NCBI GenBank assembly: GCA_021791875.1
Contig: JAJYVU010000001.1
Location: forward strand, 1 to 64,000
Reading direction: 5' to 3'
DNA length: 64,000 nt
DNA from: Acidobacteriota bacterium
GTDB lineage: Bacteria > Acidobacteriota > Terriglobia > Terriglobales > Acidobacteriaceae
A program made the position numbers and the translations under genes. Position 1 is the stretch's first letter, and each line of letters starts with the position of its first letter. Shown piece by piece: positions 25,050-35,000 of the stretch. The notes beneath the pieces were generated by a model. It had not been told where the DNA came from, ran no database searches, and was given only the letters and a program-made list of their open reading frames with translations.

Positions 25050-25204
25050 GTGCCCCGAATCTCCGAGTGCCGAATCTCATACGACTCCACGGATCGCGTG
25101 ATCGTATTACCTCGACGCACATAAAGTCATGCACATGAATGTTACTTGTGGGGTATTCTGGTCATCATTGATCGTACGTCTCCAATCCGCGAGGCATCTC
25201 CCCC

Positions 25205-26200
25205 ATGTCTGACGGCCTGAGATCCCGCCGCAGTGGCTTAGCCGGTGTTCGCGACCTGGCCACCGCGGCCCGGGCATCGCTCGCTCATCTTGTGGGGCTG
25301 GGGCGCGAAACCGACTGGACCCTGATCCGGGAAGCGATGCACGCATCTGGAAGCCTCTTCCCAGGCAATGTTCTTCGCTTTGAGCTTGTGCGGCAGGACC
25401 TCACCAGCCTCGCCGTCAACGGCCAGCCTGTCCCTGTTTCGGAGTTCGCTGCCCTGGCCAGTGGCTTCATTGCCTTCAGGGAAACGGAGGCTGGTCAGTT
25501 CTACATTGTTGGCTCCCTGCCGGCCTTGGAGAGCGAAGTCTCCGCGCTCTTGACCGCGCTGCGCATCAACCGGGTGGTCCGCGTCACCGCCATCGCAGGT
25601 AGGCTCCTGGGAGAGTCCCCCAGGCTCATCGGCGTCAGCTTTGAAGCCACCGGTGACGGCCTTGCCATCGCGACATCGCTCGATCGCGCGCTTCAGGCTA
25701 TCCATAGCCCGCAACTCCACATCGTCACCGCCCCGGGCGTCGGCCTTGTCATGGATGCGACCCGCGTGCTTCCGCCGCAGTTCATCGCGCTCTTCAGGCA
25801 AGGTACGGTTCAGCAGCTGCTCGATACTCTGGTCTTGCACCTGCCGCGGCCCGATGAGCATCGCATCCGGCCGCATGCGCATGTCCCGGCGTCCGTGGGT
25901 CTCGGCATTGGCCAGACCATCTACATCCAGTTGCCATCCTTCAGCGGCTCCCCGCACATGACCGTCAATATCAGTCTCGCGCTCGGCCTGAAAGAAGTGC
26001 AGCCGGTCGAAGACGTCCTGCGCGTCGGCAGATTCACCATCGCTTCGCAGACCAGCTCCTGCCTCGACAGCCAGCCGCACCTCGTTCACGTCAGTGCCCA
26101 GGCATTTGGCGATGGATTCTCCCTCGGCAACACGCTCCTGAGCGTGATCCACCTCATCGAACTGGAAGCATCCTCCCGCGATCACAATTCGCGCGACTGA
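25205..26200 (+). CDS. DUF1259 (LppY/LpqO-like) duplicated-domain protein
   Basis: A 331-residue protein with a first DUF1259-like unit at about 35-165: NVLRFELVRQDLTSLAVNGQPV, ASGFIAFRE, YIVGSLPALESEVSALLTALRINRVVRVTAIAGRLLGESPRLIGVSF. A more divergent second unit follows at about 200-320 (LVLHLPRPDEHRI, PASVGLGIGQTIYIQL, and again a closing strand-helix). Mycobacterial relatives are lipoproteins; here no signal peptide or lipobox is visible, so the protein appears cytosolic. Function of the family is unknown. It is flanked by its own short promoter region and a convergent gene. Confidence 0.7.
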   Translation: MSDGLRSRRSGLAGVRDLATAARASLAHLVGLGRETDWTLIREAMHASGSLFPGNVLRFELVRQDLTSLAVNGQPVPVSEFAALASGFIAFRETEAGQFYIVGSLPALESEVSALLTALRINRVVRVTAIAGRLLGESPRLIGVSFEATGDGLAIATSLDRALQAIHSPQLHIVTAPGVGLVMDATRVLPPQFIALFRQGTVQQLLDTLVLHLPRPDEHRIRPHAHVPASVGLGIGQTIYIQLPSFSGSPHMTVNISLALGLKEVQPVEDVLRVGRFTIASQTSSCLDSQPHLVHVSAQAFGDGFSLGNTLLSVIHLIELEASSRDHNSRD

Positions 26201-26287
26201 CGCAGCTTTCTTCCGGCCAGAACAGATCAATCCAACCGCAAGGGGCTGTTCCTCACCAGGCCGGACAGTCCTGAAATCCTCAGATTT

Positions 26288-27313
26288 TTACGGTTTGTCC
26301 GCAGGCTGCTTCGCCGCAGGAGGTGTGGCCGTCGGCGGCGTCTTCACCGGTGTCAGCGCCGCGCGTACCAGCGCATCTGGAATCGACGCCGTCAGCACCA
26401 CGTGATTTTTCTTCTGCCGCACCTTCGCGCTGTTGAGTACAGATCTCACGTTCGGGTCCATCTGCTGGCCCGGAGGCGTGTTTTCCGCCGCATGCACCAG
26501 GTCCAGCACCGACCGCAGTGACTGCGCAGTCTGAGCCGCGCTCTGCGCGCTCTCCGCAATTTCCTCCACGCGCAGCCGCAGCGCTCCTGACCAGCGCACC
26601 GAGGCAATGAAGGTTGCATTCGGCGAGATGGGCAACTGCACGCCGTCCACCGAGATCTGCTTCTGCTGGCTGCCGCTGAAGGGCAGTCCAATCTTCCCGA
26701 TGCCCCACGCGATCGAGAGCAGTGGCACATCGTGGTAGTGCGCCGCCAGCAGCGAAGAGCCCGTAAACGAGAGCGCCGCCGTGCGATAGCGGTCCACAAT
26801 CGAGTGAATCTGCTCGGGCGTCGGCGTGTTGCTCACCGCCACCATGTCGTAGCCCAGCAGCGCCACGCGGTCCGTGCGCCCGTCGTTGCGGATGTCGTAA
26901 ATCGTGTGCCCCGCATACATCTCCTTCGCGTCGGCAATGCTCGCCAGGTACTTCTTCAGCCGCCCGCCATCGAAATGTCCCTCAAACACCTCGGAGTACG
27001 CCACAGGCCCATTCGGCCCGTTTGGATTCGGCATCTTTTCAAGCGCAAACGCCACTTCATCCAGATCGCGCTCAAAGACAATGCCCGTCGCATTGATGAA
27101 CTTCTGGTAGCTCGGGCTGTGGGTCACCGGCATCTTGTCAAAATGCGTGGCGGCGCGCAGCGGCCGCAGGTTGATGTAAATAATGCCGTCGGACTCGGGC
27201 AGCAGCCGTGCCACTTCTGGCGGGGCCTTCGCCCGCAGGTAAATCGCGCCGGCCAGCAGCAGCAGGACAACGGCTACGACCGCAATGGTGATCCGGGTGC
27301 GCCTGTGCCTCAT
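26288..27313 (-). CDS. Membrane-anchored hypothetical protein, 341 aa
   Basis: A basic N-terminus (MRHRRTRIT) and one transmembrane helix (about 9-27) precede a large presumably periplasmic domain (30-310), beginning APPEVARLLPESDGIIYINLRPLRAATHFDKMPV, and a Pro/Ala/Lys-rich tail. The 'LLPESDGIIYINLRPLR' start resembles DUF3352-type proteins only loosely, so I leave the family open. It is divergently transcribed from the following secreted protein, with a 140-base shared upstream region. Confidence 0.6.
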   Translation of the reverse strand: MRHRRTRITIAVVAVVLLLLAGAIYLRAKAPPEVARLLPESDGIIYINLRPLRAATHFDKMPVTHSPSYQKFINATGIVFERDLDEVAFALEKMPNPNGPNGPVAYSEVFEGHFDGGRLKKYLASIADAKEMYAGHTIYDIRNDGRTDRVALLGYDMVAVSNTPTPEQIHSIVDRYRTAALSFTGSSLLAAHYHDVPLLSIAWGIGKIGLPFSGSQQKQISVDGVQLPISPNATFIASVRWSGALRLRVEEIAESAQSAAQTAQSLRSVLDLVHAAENTPPGQQMDPNVRSVLNSAKVRQKKNHVVLTASIPDALVRAALTPVKTPPTATPPAAKQPADKP

Positions 27314-27453
27314 CGCCCAATATCATCTCATCCGTGCCGTCGCCCGCGATACTGATTCCGCCCCTTGGGGGATGTTGCAGCAGAAACTACCGCTTGTCAC
27401 GACGCCCGTTGCGGTCCTAAAACTAACAATTGAGTGATGAAAGTGACAGCGGC

Positions 27454-28380
27454 ATGAGTCGGCAATCGTTGTGGTTCCGCGTCTGGTACGTCTGCCTTGC
27501 GCTGGCGTGGGCACTATTTCCTTCTGCAATGGGTTTCGCGGCTCCCCGCGGCCAGGCTGGCATGCAGAGCCCCGGCATCATGCTGGCGGCCGTTTCCCGC
27601 GATGACGCCGTTCTTTCCGGCGGCATCAGTACGGGCATCCGCACCCCCGACGGCATCGCCGACGTCGAGCCCATCGCCTGGCTTACGCCATCGGGCGCCT
27701 GGCAAGATCTGCCCTGCAACTACCACTGGCTCACCGATGCCGACATCTCCCGCTGCCGCCAGTTTGCCAGCGCCTACCTCAGCCAGTCTCACCAGTACGC
27801 CGTGGTCAGCGCCGATGGATACGGTGCCACCATCCACGCGCCGCCCTCATCGCTCAACGACTGCTACGCCTTCGCCGCCAGAGGCGTCTATTCCGGACCG
27901 TCCATCCTCCGCACAACGCTCGCCGCCAGCGATCCCGCGGCCTTCCTGTCCAGCCCGCCTCTCAAGCCGGTGGAGGGCATCGCCTACACGCAGGTCCTTA
28001 CCGCCTTTGCTGCCGCTTCGCCGGTCCATCTCAACACCCTTGCCGGGATCCGGCTTTACCAGGTGCATTGGGGTGGCCGCAGCCTCATCGTCGTCGAGCG
28101 ATCCTTTACCGACTTCGCCAGCGCCAGCCCGTCCGTCGTCCCCGATGTGAAGCTGGTCTTTGCCATCGGCCAGATCGTCCAGAGGCGCTTCCACATCCTC
28201 TTCTGGAAAGACAACACCGAAGACGAAAACGAGCAGGTGCTCGGCACCCTCCTGCTCAGGACCGGCCAGCAGTTTCTTGTCACTTCGATCAACAGTCCAG
28301 AGGCGCAATTCTTCCGCATCTATGCCATGCAGAACGGCAGCATCCGCATGGTCTTTTCTGGCGGCGGATCGAGCTGCTGA
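27454..28380 (+). CDS. Secreted hypothetical protein, 308 aa
   Basis: The start is set at ATG 27454. It has a signal peptide (MSRQSLWFRVWYVCLALAWALFPSAMGFA). The mature protein contains five cysteines, including YHWLTDADISRCRQF and a terminal GGGSSC. It is rich in beta-type segments (GIRLYQVHWGGRSLIVVERSF, KLVFAIGQIVQRRFHILFWKD). No known domain is recognised. The neighbouring divergent gene is also an exported protein. A TTGTCA at 27394 with TAAAAC 18 bases later could be its promoter. Confidence 0.6.
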   Translation: MSRQSLWFRVWYVCLALAWALFPSAMGFAAPRGQAGMQSPGIMLAAVSRDDAVLSGGISTGIRTPDGIADVEPIAWLTPSGAWQDLPCNYHWLTDADISRCRQFASAYLSQSHQYAVVSADGYGATIHAPPSSLNDCYAFAARGVYSGPSILRTTLAASDPAAFLSSPPLKPVEGIAYTQVLTAFAAASPVHLNTLAGIRLYQVHWGGRSLIVVERSFTDFASASPSVVPDVKLVFAIGQIVQRRFHILFWKDNTEDENEQVLGTLLLRTGQQFLVTSINSPEAQFFRIYAMQNGSIRMVFSGGGSSC

Positions 28381-28456
28381 ACCGCGCCGGAAGGCGTGAT
28401 TCCGGCCCGCTCCCGCTCGCTCGCGATCGGGATTCCAGGCTTTGCCGAAACCCGCG

Positions 28457-28485
28457 TTGCTCACTCTCTCCGCGTGTGCTACTGT
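28457..28485 (+). promoter_or_regulatory. Sigma-70 promoter of the tRNA-tuf cluster
   Basis: TTGCTC (28457-28462) and TACTGT (28480-28485) with a 17-base spacer lie about 70 bases before the first tRNA. Transcription would start near 28492. Confidence 0.6.
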
Positions 28486-28552
28486 TCTGTTTATAGCCCT
28501 CTGTTTCGAGCGCACTGGTGCGCCCCGAACCGGAGGGCTGGGAACTGTTCGG

Positions 28553-28628
28553 GCTGGCGTAGCTCAGCTGGTAGAGCATCTGATTTGTAATCAGAGGGTC
28601 GGGGGTTCAAATCCCTTCGCCAGCTCCA
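28553..28628 (+). tRNA. tRNA-Thr (anticodon UGU)
   Basis: The acceptor stem GCTGGCG pairs with CGCCAGC, the anticodon loop is TTTGTAA (anticodon TGT) on stem TCTGA/TCAGA, the T-loop is TTCAAAT and CCA is encoded. The T-stem has two G-U pairs. It is first in a Thr-Tyr-Thr-Gly-tuf series that has the same gene content as E. coli thrU-tyrU-glyT-thrT-tufB. Confidence 0.95.
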
Positions 28629-28862
28629 GACTCTCCTGCTTCGAACAGGACACGGGTCGGGGTTACCTTCCGCAGCAGACTCCATGAGACCAGCAGATGT
28701 TGTTGCCGGAGCCTCGCTCCGAAAGGCTGGGTGGTGTCGTGTGGCGGAGGAAAAGGGCAGTTTCGACCTGGCAGTGGTGATGGTTTTTGAGGATTGGCCA
28801 GCCACGGCGGAATTCGCCGGGGCAGCGGTTGCAGAGGGAATATCTCTCGGCCGGGCAATTGG

Positions 28863-28950
28863 GCACAGGTGGCCGAGTGGTTAATGGCAGCAGACTGTAA
28901 ATCTGCCGCTCCTTGGAGCTACGGAGGTTCGAATCCTCCCCTGTGCACCA
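28863..28950 (+). tRNA. tRNA-Tyr (anticodon GUA)
   Basis: A class II tRNA of 88 bases: acceptor GCACAGG/CCTGTGC, anticodon loop CTGTAAA (GTA) on stem GCAGA/TCTGC, long variable arm, T-loop TTCGAAT on GGAGG/CCTCC, and encoded CCA. Confidence 0.96.
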
Positions 28951-29000
28951 TAAGATGGAAGCGCTGAACATTGCACGAGCAGTTCAGCGGGAAGGACGGC

Positions 29001-29189
29001 ATGAGGTTCCAGGGCGCAAGTCGGAAATACATTGCGCTGGCGGCCCTCGCGCTGTTAGTCGGGCTGGCGTGGTTTACGCTGGGGCCGGGCAAGATCCGCG
29101 ATGTGGTTTGCCTGATCCTCGGCTTCTTTGCCTTCCGCATCCTCCTTACGCAGGAGCGTAAGCCGGATGCGCCCGATGAGGTTTTGTAA
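29001..29189 (+). CDS. Small two-helix membrane protein between tRNA genes, 62 aa
   Basis: ATG 29001 has GGGAAGGA about five bases upstream, a strong ribosome binding site. The product is MRFQGASRKYIALAAL..., with two hydrophobic segments (about 9-27 and 32-48) separated by GPGKIRD, and a polar tail (TQERKPDAPDEVL). No family is recognised. Its location inside the tRNA-tuf transcript, six bases before the broken tRNA-Thr, means its mRNA would be exposed to tRNA processing. Confidence 0.65.
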   Translation: MRFQGASRKYIALAALALLVGLAWFTLGPGKIRDVVCLILGFFAFRILLTQERKPDAPDEVL

Positions 29190-29194
29190 GAAGG

Positions 29195-29320
29195 GCTGAT
29201 GGTGCTCAGTTGGTAGAGCACTCCCTTGGTAAGCAGAGCGGCAGCGTCGCAAGACGCGTTGCCGCGACAATAGAGAGAGCTGTCACCGGTTCTGTTTTTT
29301 TATCCCGGTCATCAGCTCCA
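29195..29320 (+). pseudogene. Broken tRNA-Thr copy with two insertions
   Basis: The sequence matches the intact tRNA-Thr(GGU) at 29355-29430 in its acceptor, D-arm, anticodon loop (TTGGTAA), T-stem and CCA end, but is 126 instead of 76 bases long. The 3' strand of the anticodon stem is replaced by about 42 extra bases. These contain a nested hairpin GCGGCA...TGCCGC around GCGTC-GCAA-GACGC (GNRA loop). The T-loop is expanded by a TGTTTTTTT run. The universal U8 is also G. The flanks (GTTTTGTAAGAAGG versus GTTTTGTATGAAGG) are duplicated too, showing a tandem duplication. Confidence 0.8.
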
Positions 29321-29354
29321 GAGTGCCGAGGGCTTGTAGGGTTTTGTATGAAGG

Positions 29355-29430
<76 letters not shown>

Positions 29431-29437
29431 GATTTTG

Positions 29438-29546
29438 GCTGTCAGTTGTGAGTTCTCAGTCGTCAGTTCACGATCGTTCCGCTTCTACTGCGAAAAATCA
29501 GCAGAAGCACCCGGACTGAGAACTGGCAGCTGGGGACTGGCAACTT
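29438..29546. repeat. Heptad-phased CAGT inverted repeat between tRNA-Thr and tRNA-Gly
   Basis: The left arm has CAGT/GAGT words at 29443, 29450, 29457 and 29464, exactly seven bases apart. The right arm has ACTG/GCTG/ACTT words at 29514, 29521, 29528, 29535 and 29542, the reverse complement in the same phase. An inner hairpin (GCTTCT...AGAAGC, 29481-29509) caps the structure. Confidence 0.75.
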
Positions 29547-29558
29547 GAAGACGCAAGG

Positions 29559-29633
29559 GCGGGAGTAACTCAGTGGTAGAGTCACAGCCTTCCAAGCTGT
29601 TGGTCGCGGGTTCGATTCCCGTCTCCCGCTCCA
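29559..29633 (+). tRNA. tRNA-Gly (anticodon UCC)
   Basis: The acceptor GCGGGAG pairs with CTCCCGC, the anticodon loop is CTTCCAA (TCC) on ACAGC/GCTGT, the T-loop is TTCGATT on CGGG/CCCG, and CCA is encoded. Confidence 0.96.
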
Positions 29634-29688
29634 GAGATTTGTGGTTGGGTGCATTCAGTAAGGCATAGAGGGCAGGGAACGGCGAACG

Positions 29689-29997
29689 ATGTTTGAACAG
29701 GCGGTGCTCCCCGTACAGAACGTGCAGGCATATTCCGAGGTCGCGGGCGCGGTCGAGCTCGCTTTCGCCTCCGGACGTGTGGACAATTTTCTGCGCGACG
29801 TGCAGCGCTCCGGAGTGCGTATCCGCCAGTTCGAGGCGGTTCTGGCGCTCGGGCTGCTCGGCCGGGGCATGGCGGCAAAGTATGGCGCGCTCGGAGACTC
29901 CGACCGCGGCCTGATCCGTGAGTTGTATCTCCGGCTGGTCGAGCGGGTCCCCACCGCGCTGCGCGCAAAGTATCTCAGAATTTACGCCTACTACTGA
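29689..29997 (+). CDS. Hypothetical protein between tRNA-Gly and tuf, 102 aa
   Basis: A soluble, mostly helical protein without signal peptide: MFEQAVLPVQNVQAYSEVAGAVELAFASGRVDNFLRDVQ..., ending LVERVPTALRAKYLRIYAYY. I recognise no family. It is co-directional with the tRNAs and tuf and ends 81 bases before tuf. A weak purine stretch (GGGAACGGCGAACG) precedes the ATG. Composition is like its neighbours, so it is plausible but unproven. Confidence 0.55.
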   Translation: MFEQAVLPVQNVQAYSEVAGAVELAFASGRVDNFLRDVQRSGVRIRQFEAVLALGLLGRGMAAKYGALGDSDRGLIRELYLRLVERVPTALRAKYLRIYAYY

Positions 29998-30078
29998 GCC
30001 GAAAATTCTGGTGGGCCCGCGGGCATGCCGCGAGCCTTGAGTGAAACATAAGTTTTTGCAAGAGGAGATGGAGCAACC

Positions 30079-31266
<1,188 letters not shown>

Positions 31267-31284
31267 CAGGGCGAAGAGAGTGAA

Positions 31285-31317
31285 GGCCGGTTTGCAGCGC
31301 GAGCTAGCAGACCGGCC
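31285..31317 (+). terminator. Stem-loop between tuf and rpsJ
   Basis: GGCCGGTTTGC (31285-31295) and GCAGACCGGCC (31307-31317) pair over 11 bp with one G-U. There is no U-run, so partial termination or mRNA processing between tuf and the S10 operon is more likely than a full stop. Confidence 0.5.
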
Positions 31318-31379
31318 GCAAGTAAGCGAGTGAACCAGTCGCCGGGATGGCAAGTTCCGGGACTCAGGAAGATACGGAC

Positions 31380-31697
31380 ATGGTTGGACAGAGAATACGC
31401 ATCCGGTTGAAGGCTTACGATTATCGGGTGCTGGACACCTCGACGGGGGAGATTGTGGATACGGCCAAGCGCACGGGCGCGCAGGTTGCCGGGCCCATCC
31501 CGCTACCCACGGTCAAGAACAAGTATTGCGTGCTGCGTTCGCCGCACGTGGACAAGAAATCGCGCGAGTCGTTTGAGATTCGCACGCACAAGCGGCTGAT
31601 CGACATTCTCGAGCCGACCCAGCAGACAGTGGATGCGTTGATGCGTCTGGACCTGCCAGCCGGTGTGGATGTGGAGATCAAGGCGTTCGAGAAGTAG
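31380..31697 (+). CDS. rpsJ: 30S ribosomal protein S10
   Basis: First gene of the S10 operon; S10 is in the 30S head and also (as NusE) in antitermination complexes. Start ATG 31380 gives 105 aa beginning [15 protein letters not shown]; an upstream in-frame ATG (31347) would add 11 unconserved residues. Conserved: [39 protein letters not shown], and the C-terminal [15 protein letters not shown]. Confidence 0.96.
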   Translation: MVGQRIRIRLKAYDYRVLDTSTGEIVDTAKRTGAQVAGPIPLPTVKNKYCVLRSPHVDKKSRESFEIRTHKRLIDILEPTQQTVDALMRLDLPAGVDVEIKAFEK

Positions 31698-31795
31698 ATC
31701 GTTGGTGATCGGCAGCTGGTTGATAGCCGGCCACCGAGAACTGCAAGCTAGCCCGGCAGTGCGCTGCATGGCGGTGCATGATGAGGAGATGAGAA

Positions 31796-32536
31796 ATGGC
31801 AGTTACAGGAATTCTGGGTAAGAAGATCGGCATGACCCAGGTGTTTGACGATAAAGGCGAGGTGCACCCGGTGACAGTGCTGCAGGCCGGACCATGCGTC
31901 GTCACGCAACTGAAGACCGCCGCGAAGGACGGCTACGACGCCGCGCAGATTGGCCTGGTGGAGTTTGTGAAGGCCTCGAAGGTGACCAAGCCGATGGCGG
32001 GCCACTTTGCGAAAAGCGATGTCGCGCCGGTCCGGTTGACGAAGGAAGTCGAAGTGGAGCCCTCCAAGGTGAGCGGGGACGGCGAAGCTCCGTTGAGCGT
32101 GAAGCCGGGTGACCGCGTTCTGGTGGACATCTTCGCGGATGAGAAGTTTGTGGATGTGATCGGCACCAGCAAAGGCCGAGGATTTTCGGGCGTCGTTCGC
32201 CGTCACGGTTTTGGCGGTGGTCCGAAGTCGCACGGGCATATGTTCCAGGTGCAGGGCTCGATTGGCGCTTCATCGTTTCCGTCGCGTGTTTTTCCGGGGC
32301 AGCGCATGCCGGGCCACTACGGTACGGACCGGGTGACGGTGCGCAACCTTCGGATTCGCGGGATCGATCTGGATGAGAACCTGCTGCTGGTCGAGGGCGC
32401 GGTTCCGGGACCGCGGGATGGATATGTGCTGATTTCGAAGGCGAAGGCTCCGCCGCGCGAGCGCCGTGGATTCTCGGGCGGGGGCACGGTCGATCCGCTG
32501 AAGGCTTCGAAGAAGGCCAGCGCCAAAAAGAAGTAG
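31796..32536 (+). CDS. rplC: 50S ribosomal protein L3
   Basis: Primary-binding 23S rRNA protein near the peptidyl-transferase centre. N-terminal GILGKKIGMTQVFDDKGEVHPVTVLQAGPC, central GRGFSGVVRRHGFGGGPKSHG and GSIGASSFPSRVFPGQRMPGHYG are diagnostic. At 246 aa it is longer than the usual 205-215. The extra length is a basic C-terminal tail (GGGTVDPLKASKKASAKKK). AGGAGATG precedes the ATG. The 98-base gap from rpsJ holds degenerate AGCT words. Confidence 0.96.
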   Translation: MAVTGILGKKIGMTQVFDDKGEVHPVTVLQAGPCVVTQLKTAAKDGYDAAQIGLVEFVKASKVTKPMAGHFAKSDVAPVRLTKEVEVEPSKVSGDGEAPLSVKPGDRVLVDIFADEKFVDVIGTSKGRGFSGVVRRHGFGGGPKSHGHMFQVQGSIGASSFPSRVFPGQRMPGHYGTDRVTVRNLRIRGIDLDENLLLVEGAVPGPRDGYVLISKAKAPPRERRGFSGGGTVDPLKASKKASAKKK

Positions 32537-32638
32537 AAGCGGCGAAGTTGAGCAGGGGCGCCGTTGGGGCGCAGGGAATGCAAGATTTGGAAGCAGCCTA
32601 AGGCGTCGATCGCCGGTTCGCTGCAAGAAGAGAAGACA

Positions 32639-33307
32639 ATGGCAAACGTTGACGTTTTGGATCTCGGTGGAAAGAAAGTCGGCTCTCTGGAGTTGGCCGA
32701 CGATCTGTTTGCGCCGAGCGAAGTGAATGAGGCGCTGCTGTGGGAGGCGGTGAAGCACTACCGCGCTTCGCTGCGCCAGGGGACGCATGCCACCAAGAAC
32801 CGGAAGCTGGTATCCGGTTCGGGCAAGAAGCTTTGGAAGCAGAAGGGGACGGGCCGTGCGCGTATCGGCTCGGTTCGCTCGCCGCTGTGGCGGCATGGCG
32901 GCACGGTGCATGGACCGCAGCCGCGGTCTTATGACTATGCTTTCCCGAAGAAGAAGCTGCTCGGTGCGCTGCGTTCGGCGGTGGCCGCGAAGCTGGCCGA
33001 CGGCAAGCTGACCGTGGTGGAGAGCCTGGAACTGAAGGAGCCGAAGACCAAGCTGTACCGCTCGGCGCTGGACAAGCTGGAAGCCAACCGCAGCACGCTG
33101 CTGGTGGAGACCAGCCAGTCGCTGAGCGAGAACCTGATTCTTGGCTCACGGAATCTCGATAACGTGGAACTGGTGCTCAACAGCGAAGTGCATCCGTATG
33201 ATTTGTTGCGCTACGAGCGGGCGATCTTTTCACGGGCGGCGATGGAGAAGCTGCAGGAGTCGCTGATGAAGACGGTCTCCCGACGCAGAAAGGCTGAGGT
33301 GGCCTAA
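32639..33307 (+). CDS. rplD: 50S ribosomal protein L4
   Basis: Lines the peptide exit tunnel; in enterobacteria L4 also represses the S10 operon, but no matching leader structure is seen here. Start ATG 32639 (AGAAGAGA upstream) gives 222 aa beginning MANVDVLDLGGKKVG. The tunnel loop GSGKKLWKQKGTGRARIGSVRSPLWRHGGTVHGP is intact. The stop codon overlaps the rplW start by one base (TAATG). Confidence 0.96.
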   Translation: MANVDVLDLGGKKVGSLELADDLFAPSEVNEALLWEAVKHYRASLRQGTHATKNRKLVSGSGKKLWKQKGTGRARIGSVRSPLWRHGGTVHGPQPRSYDYAFPKKKLLGALRSAVAAKLADGKLTVVESLELKEPKTKLYRSALDKLEANRSTLLVETSQSLSENLILGSRNLDNVELVLNSEVHPYDLLRYERAIFSRAAMEKLQESLMKTVSRRRKAEVA

Positions 33308-33600
33308 TGCCGACGACTTATGATGTGATCCGGCGTCCGCTGATTACCGAGCGCGCACTGACGGTGAAGGAAGTAGAGAACACGCTGGTATTTGAAGTGG
33401 CCAGCAAGGCAACGAAGACCGAAGTGAAGCAGGCGGTTGAGGCTCTCTTCAAAGTGAAGGTTGCCAATGTGCGGACTGCGAATTACGCGGGCAAGGAACG
33501 CCGTCGCGGTCGCTTTACCGGGTATCGTCCGGACTGGAAGAAGGCGTATGTGCGCCTGGCTCCGGGACAGAAGATGCCGGAGTACGTGAACAGCCTGTAA
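33307..33600 (+). CDS. rplW: 50S ribosomal protein L23
   Basis: Exit-tunnel rim protein and docking site for trigger factor and SRP, 97 aa. Conserved YDVIRRPLITERALTVKE at the start, FEVASKATKTEVKQAVEALFKVKVANV in the middle and the loop GKERRRGRFTGYRPDWKKAYVRL. It starts inside the rplD stop codon, so translation is coupled. Confidence 0.96.
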   Translation: MPTTYDVIRRPLITERALTVKEVENTLVFEVASKATKTEVKQAVEALFKVKVANVRTANYAGKERRRGRFTGYRPDWKKAYVRLAPGQKMPEYVNSL

Positions 33601-33611
33601 GGGCAGTCTTT

Positions 33612-33737
33612 CGCTACCAGCTTTCAGCTATTAGCCGGCTGGTTTGCAGGGTTGGAGTTGGGTTTAAGAGTAATTGGAACAAGCTGGAGGCGGATGACAG
33701 AGAGTCATTTGCGGAAGGCTGGAAGCTAAGAGCTAAT
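33612..33737. repeat. Heptad-phased AGCT inverted repeat between rplW and rplB
   Basis: Left words CGCT/AGCT/AGCT/AGCC sit at 33612, 33619, 33626 and 33633; right words GGCT/AGCT/AGCT sit at 33717, 33724 and 33731, all in seven-base steps. The right arm ends directly at the rplB start codon and occupies the position of its ribosome binding site. Confidence 0.7.
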
Positions 33738-33738
33738 T

Positions 33739-34563
<825 letters not shown>

Positions 34564-34570
34564 GGAAGGC

Positions 34571-34678
34571 AGCTACCAGCTTTTAGCCGTTCGCTTCTAG
34601 CCAGGTAGCAGCCGGATGAAGTCTGGTTATTCACGCTCTGAGGAAGAGCTAAGAGCTAACAGCTAGAAGCTAGTAGCT
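34571..34678. repeat. Heptad-phased AGCT inverted repeat between rplB and rpsS
   Basis: The best preserved AGCT-type element. The right arm has AGCT at 34647, 34654, 34661, 34668 and 34675, strictly seven bases apart. The left arm (34571-34602) matches its reverse complement at 25 of 32 positions, and most mismatches are C/T changes compatible with G-U pairing in RNA. Confidence 0.8.
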
Positions 34679-34691
34679 AACGAGGTTTTGA

Positions 34692-34976
34692 ATGGCACGG
34701 TCGACAAAGAAGGGTCCTTTCATTGACGGGCACCTGATGGTGAAAGTGGAGGCAATGAATCAGGCGAATGACCGCAAGGTGATTCGCACCTGGTCGCGCC
34801 GCTCGACGATTCACCCCGAGATGGTGGGGCACACGATTGCTGTCCACAATGGGAAGAAGTTCGTTCCCGTCTATGTGACGGAAAACATGGTGGGTCATAA
34901 GCTGGGCGAGTTTGCCCCGACGCGGACCTTTAAAGGGCACGCTGCTAAGGCCGAATCGGCCTCGCGGGCTCGATAA
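34692..34976 (+). CDS. rpsS: 30S ribosomal protein S19
   Basis: 30S head protein contacting the A-site finger, 94 aa. Conserved [79 protein letters not shown] six bases before the ATG, just after the AGCT repeat. Confidence 0.97.
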   Translation: MARSTKKGPFIDGHLMVKVEAMNQANDRKVIRTWSRRSTIHPEMVGHTIAVHNGKKFVPVYVTENMVGHKLGEFAPTRTFKGHAAKAESASRAR

Positions 34977-35000
34977 GAGAAGAGGAATCAGGGTAAGCCA

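Noticed and set aside
28684-28884. Small frame between tRNA-Thr and tRNA-Tyr
   Set aside because: It runs into the tRNA-Tyr gene and lacks a ribosome binding site; no recognisable product.
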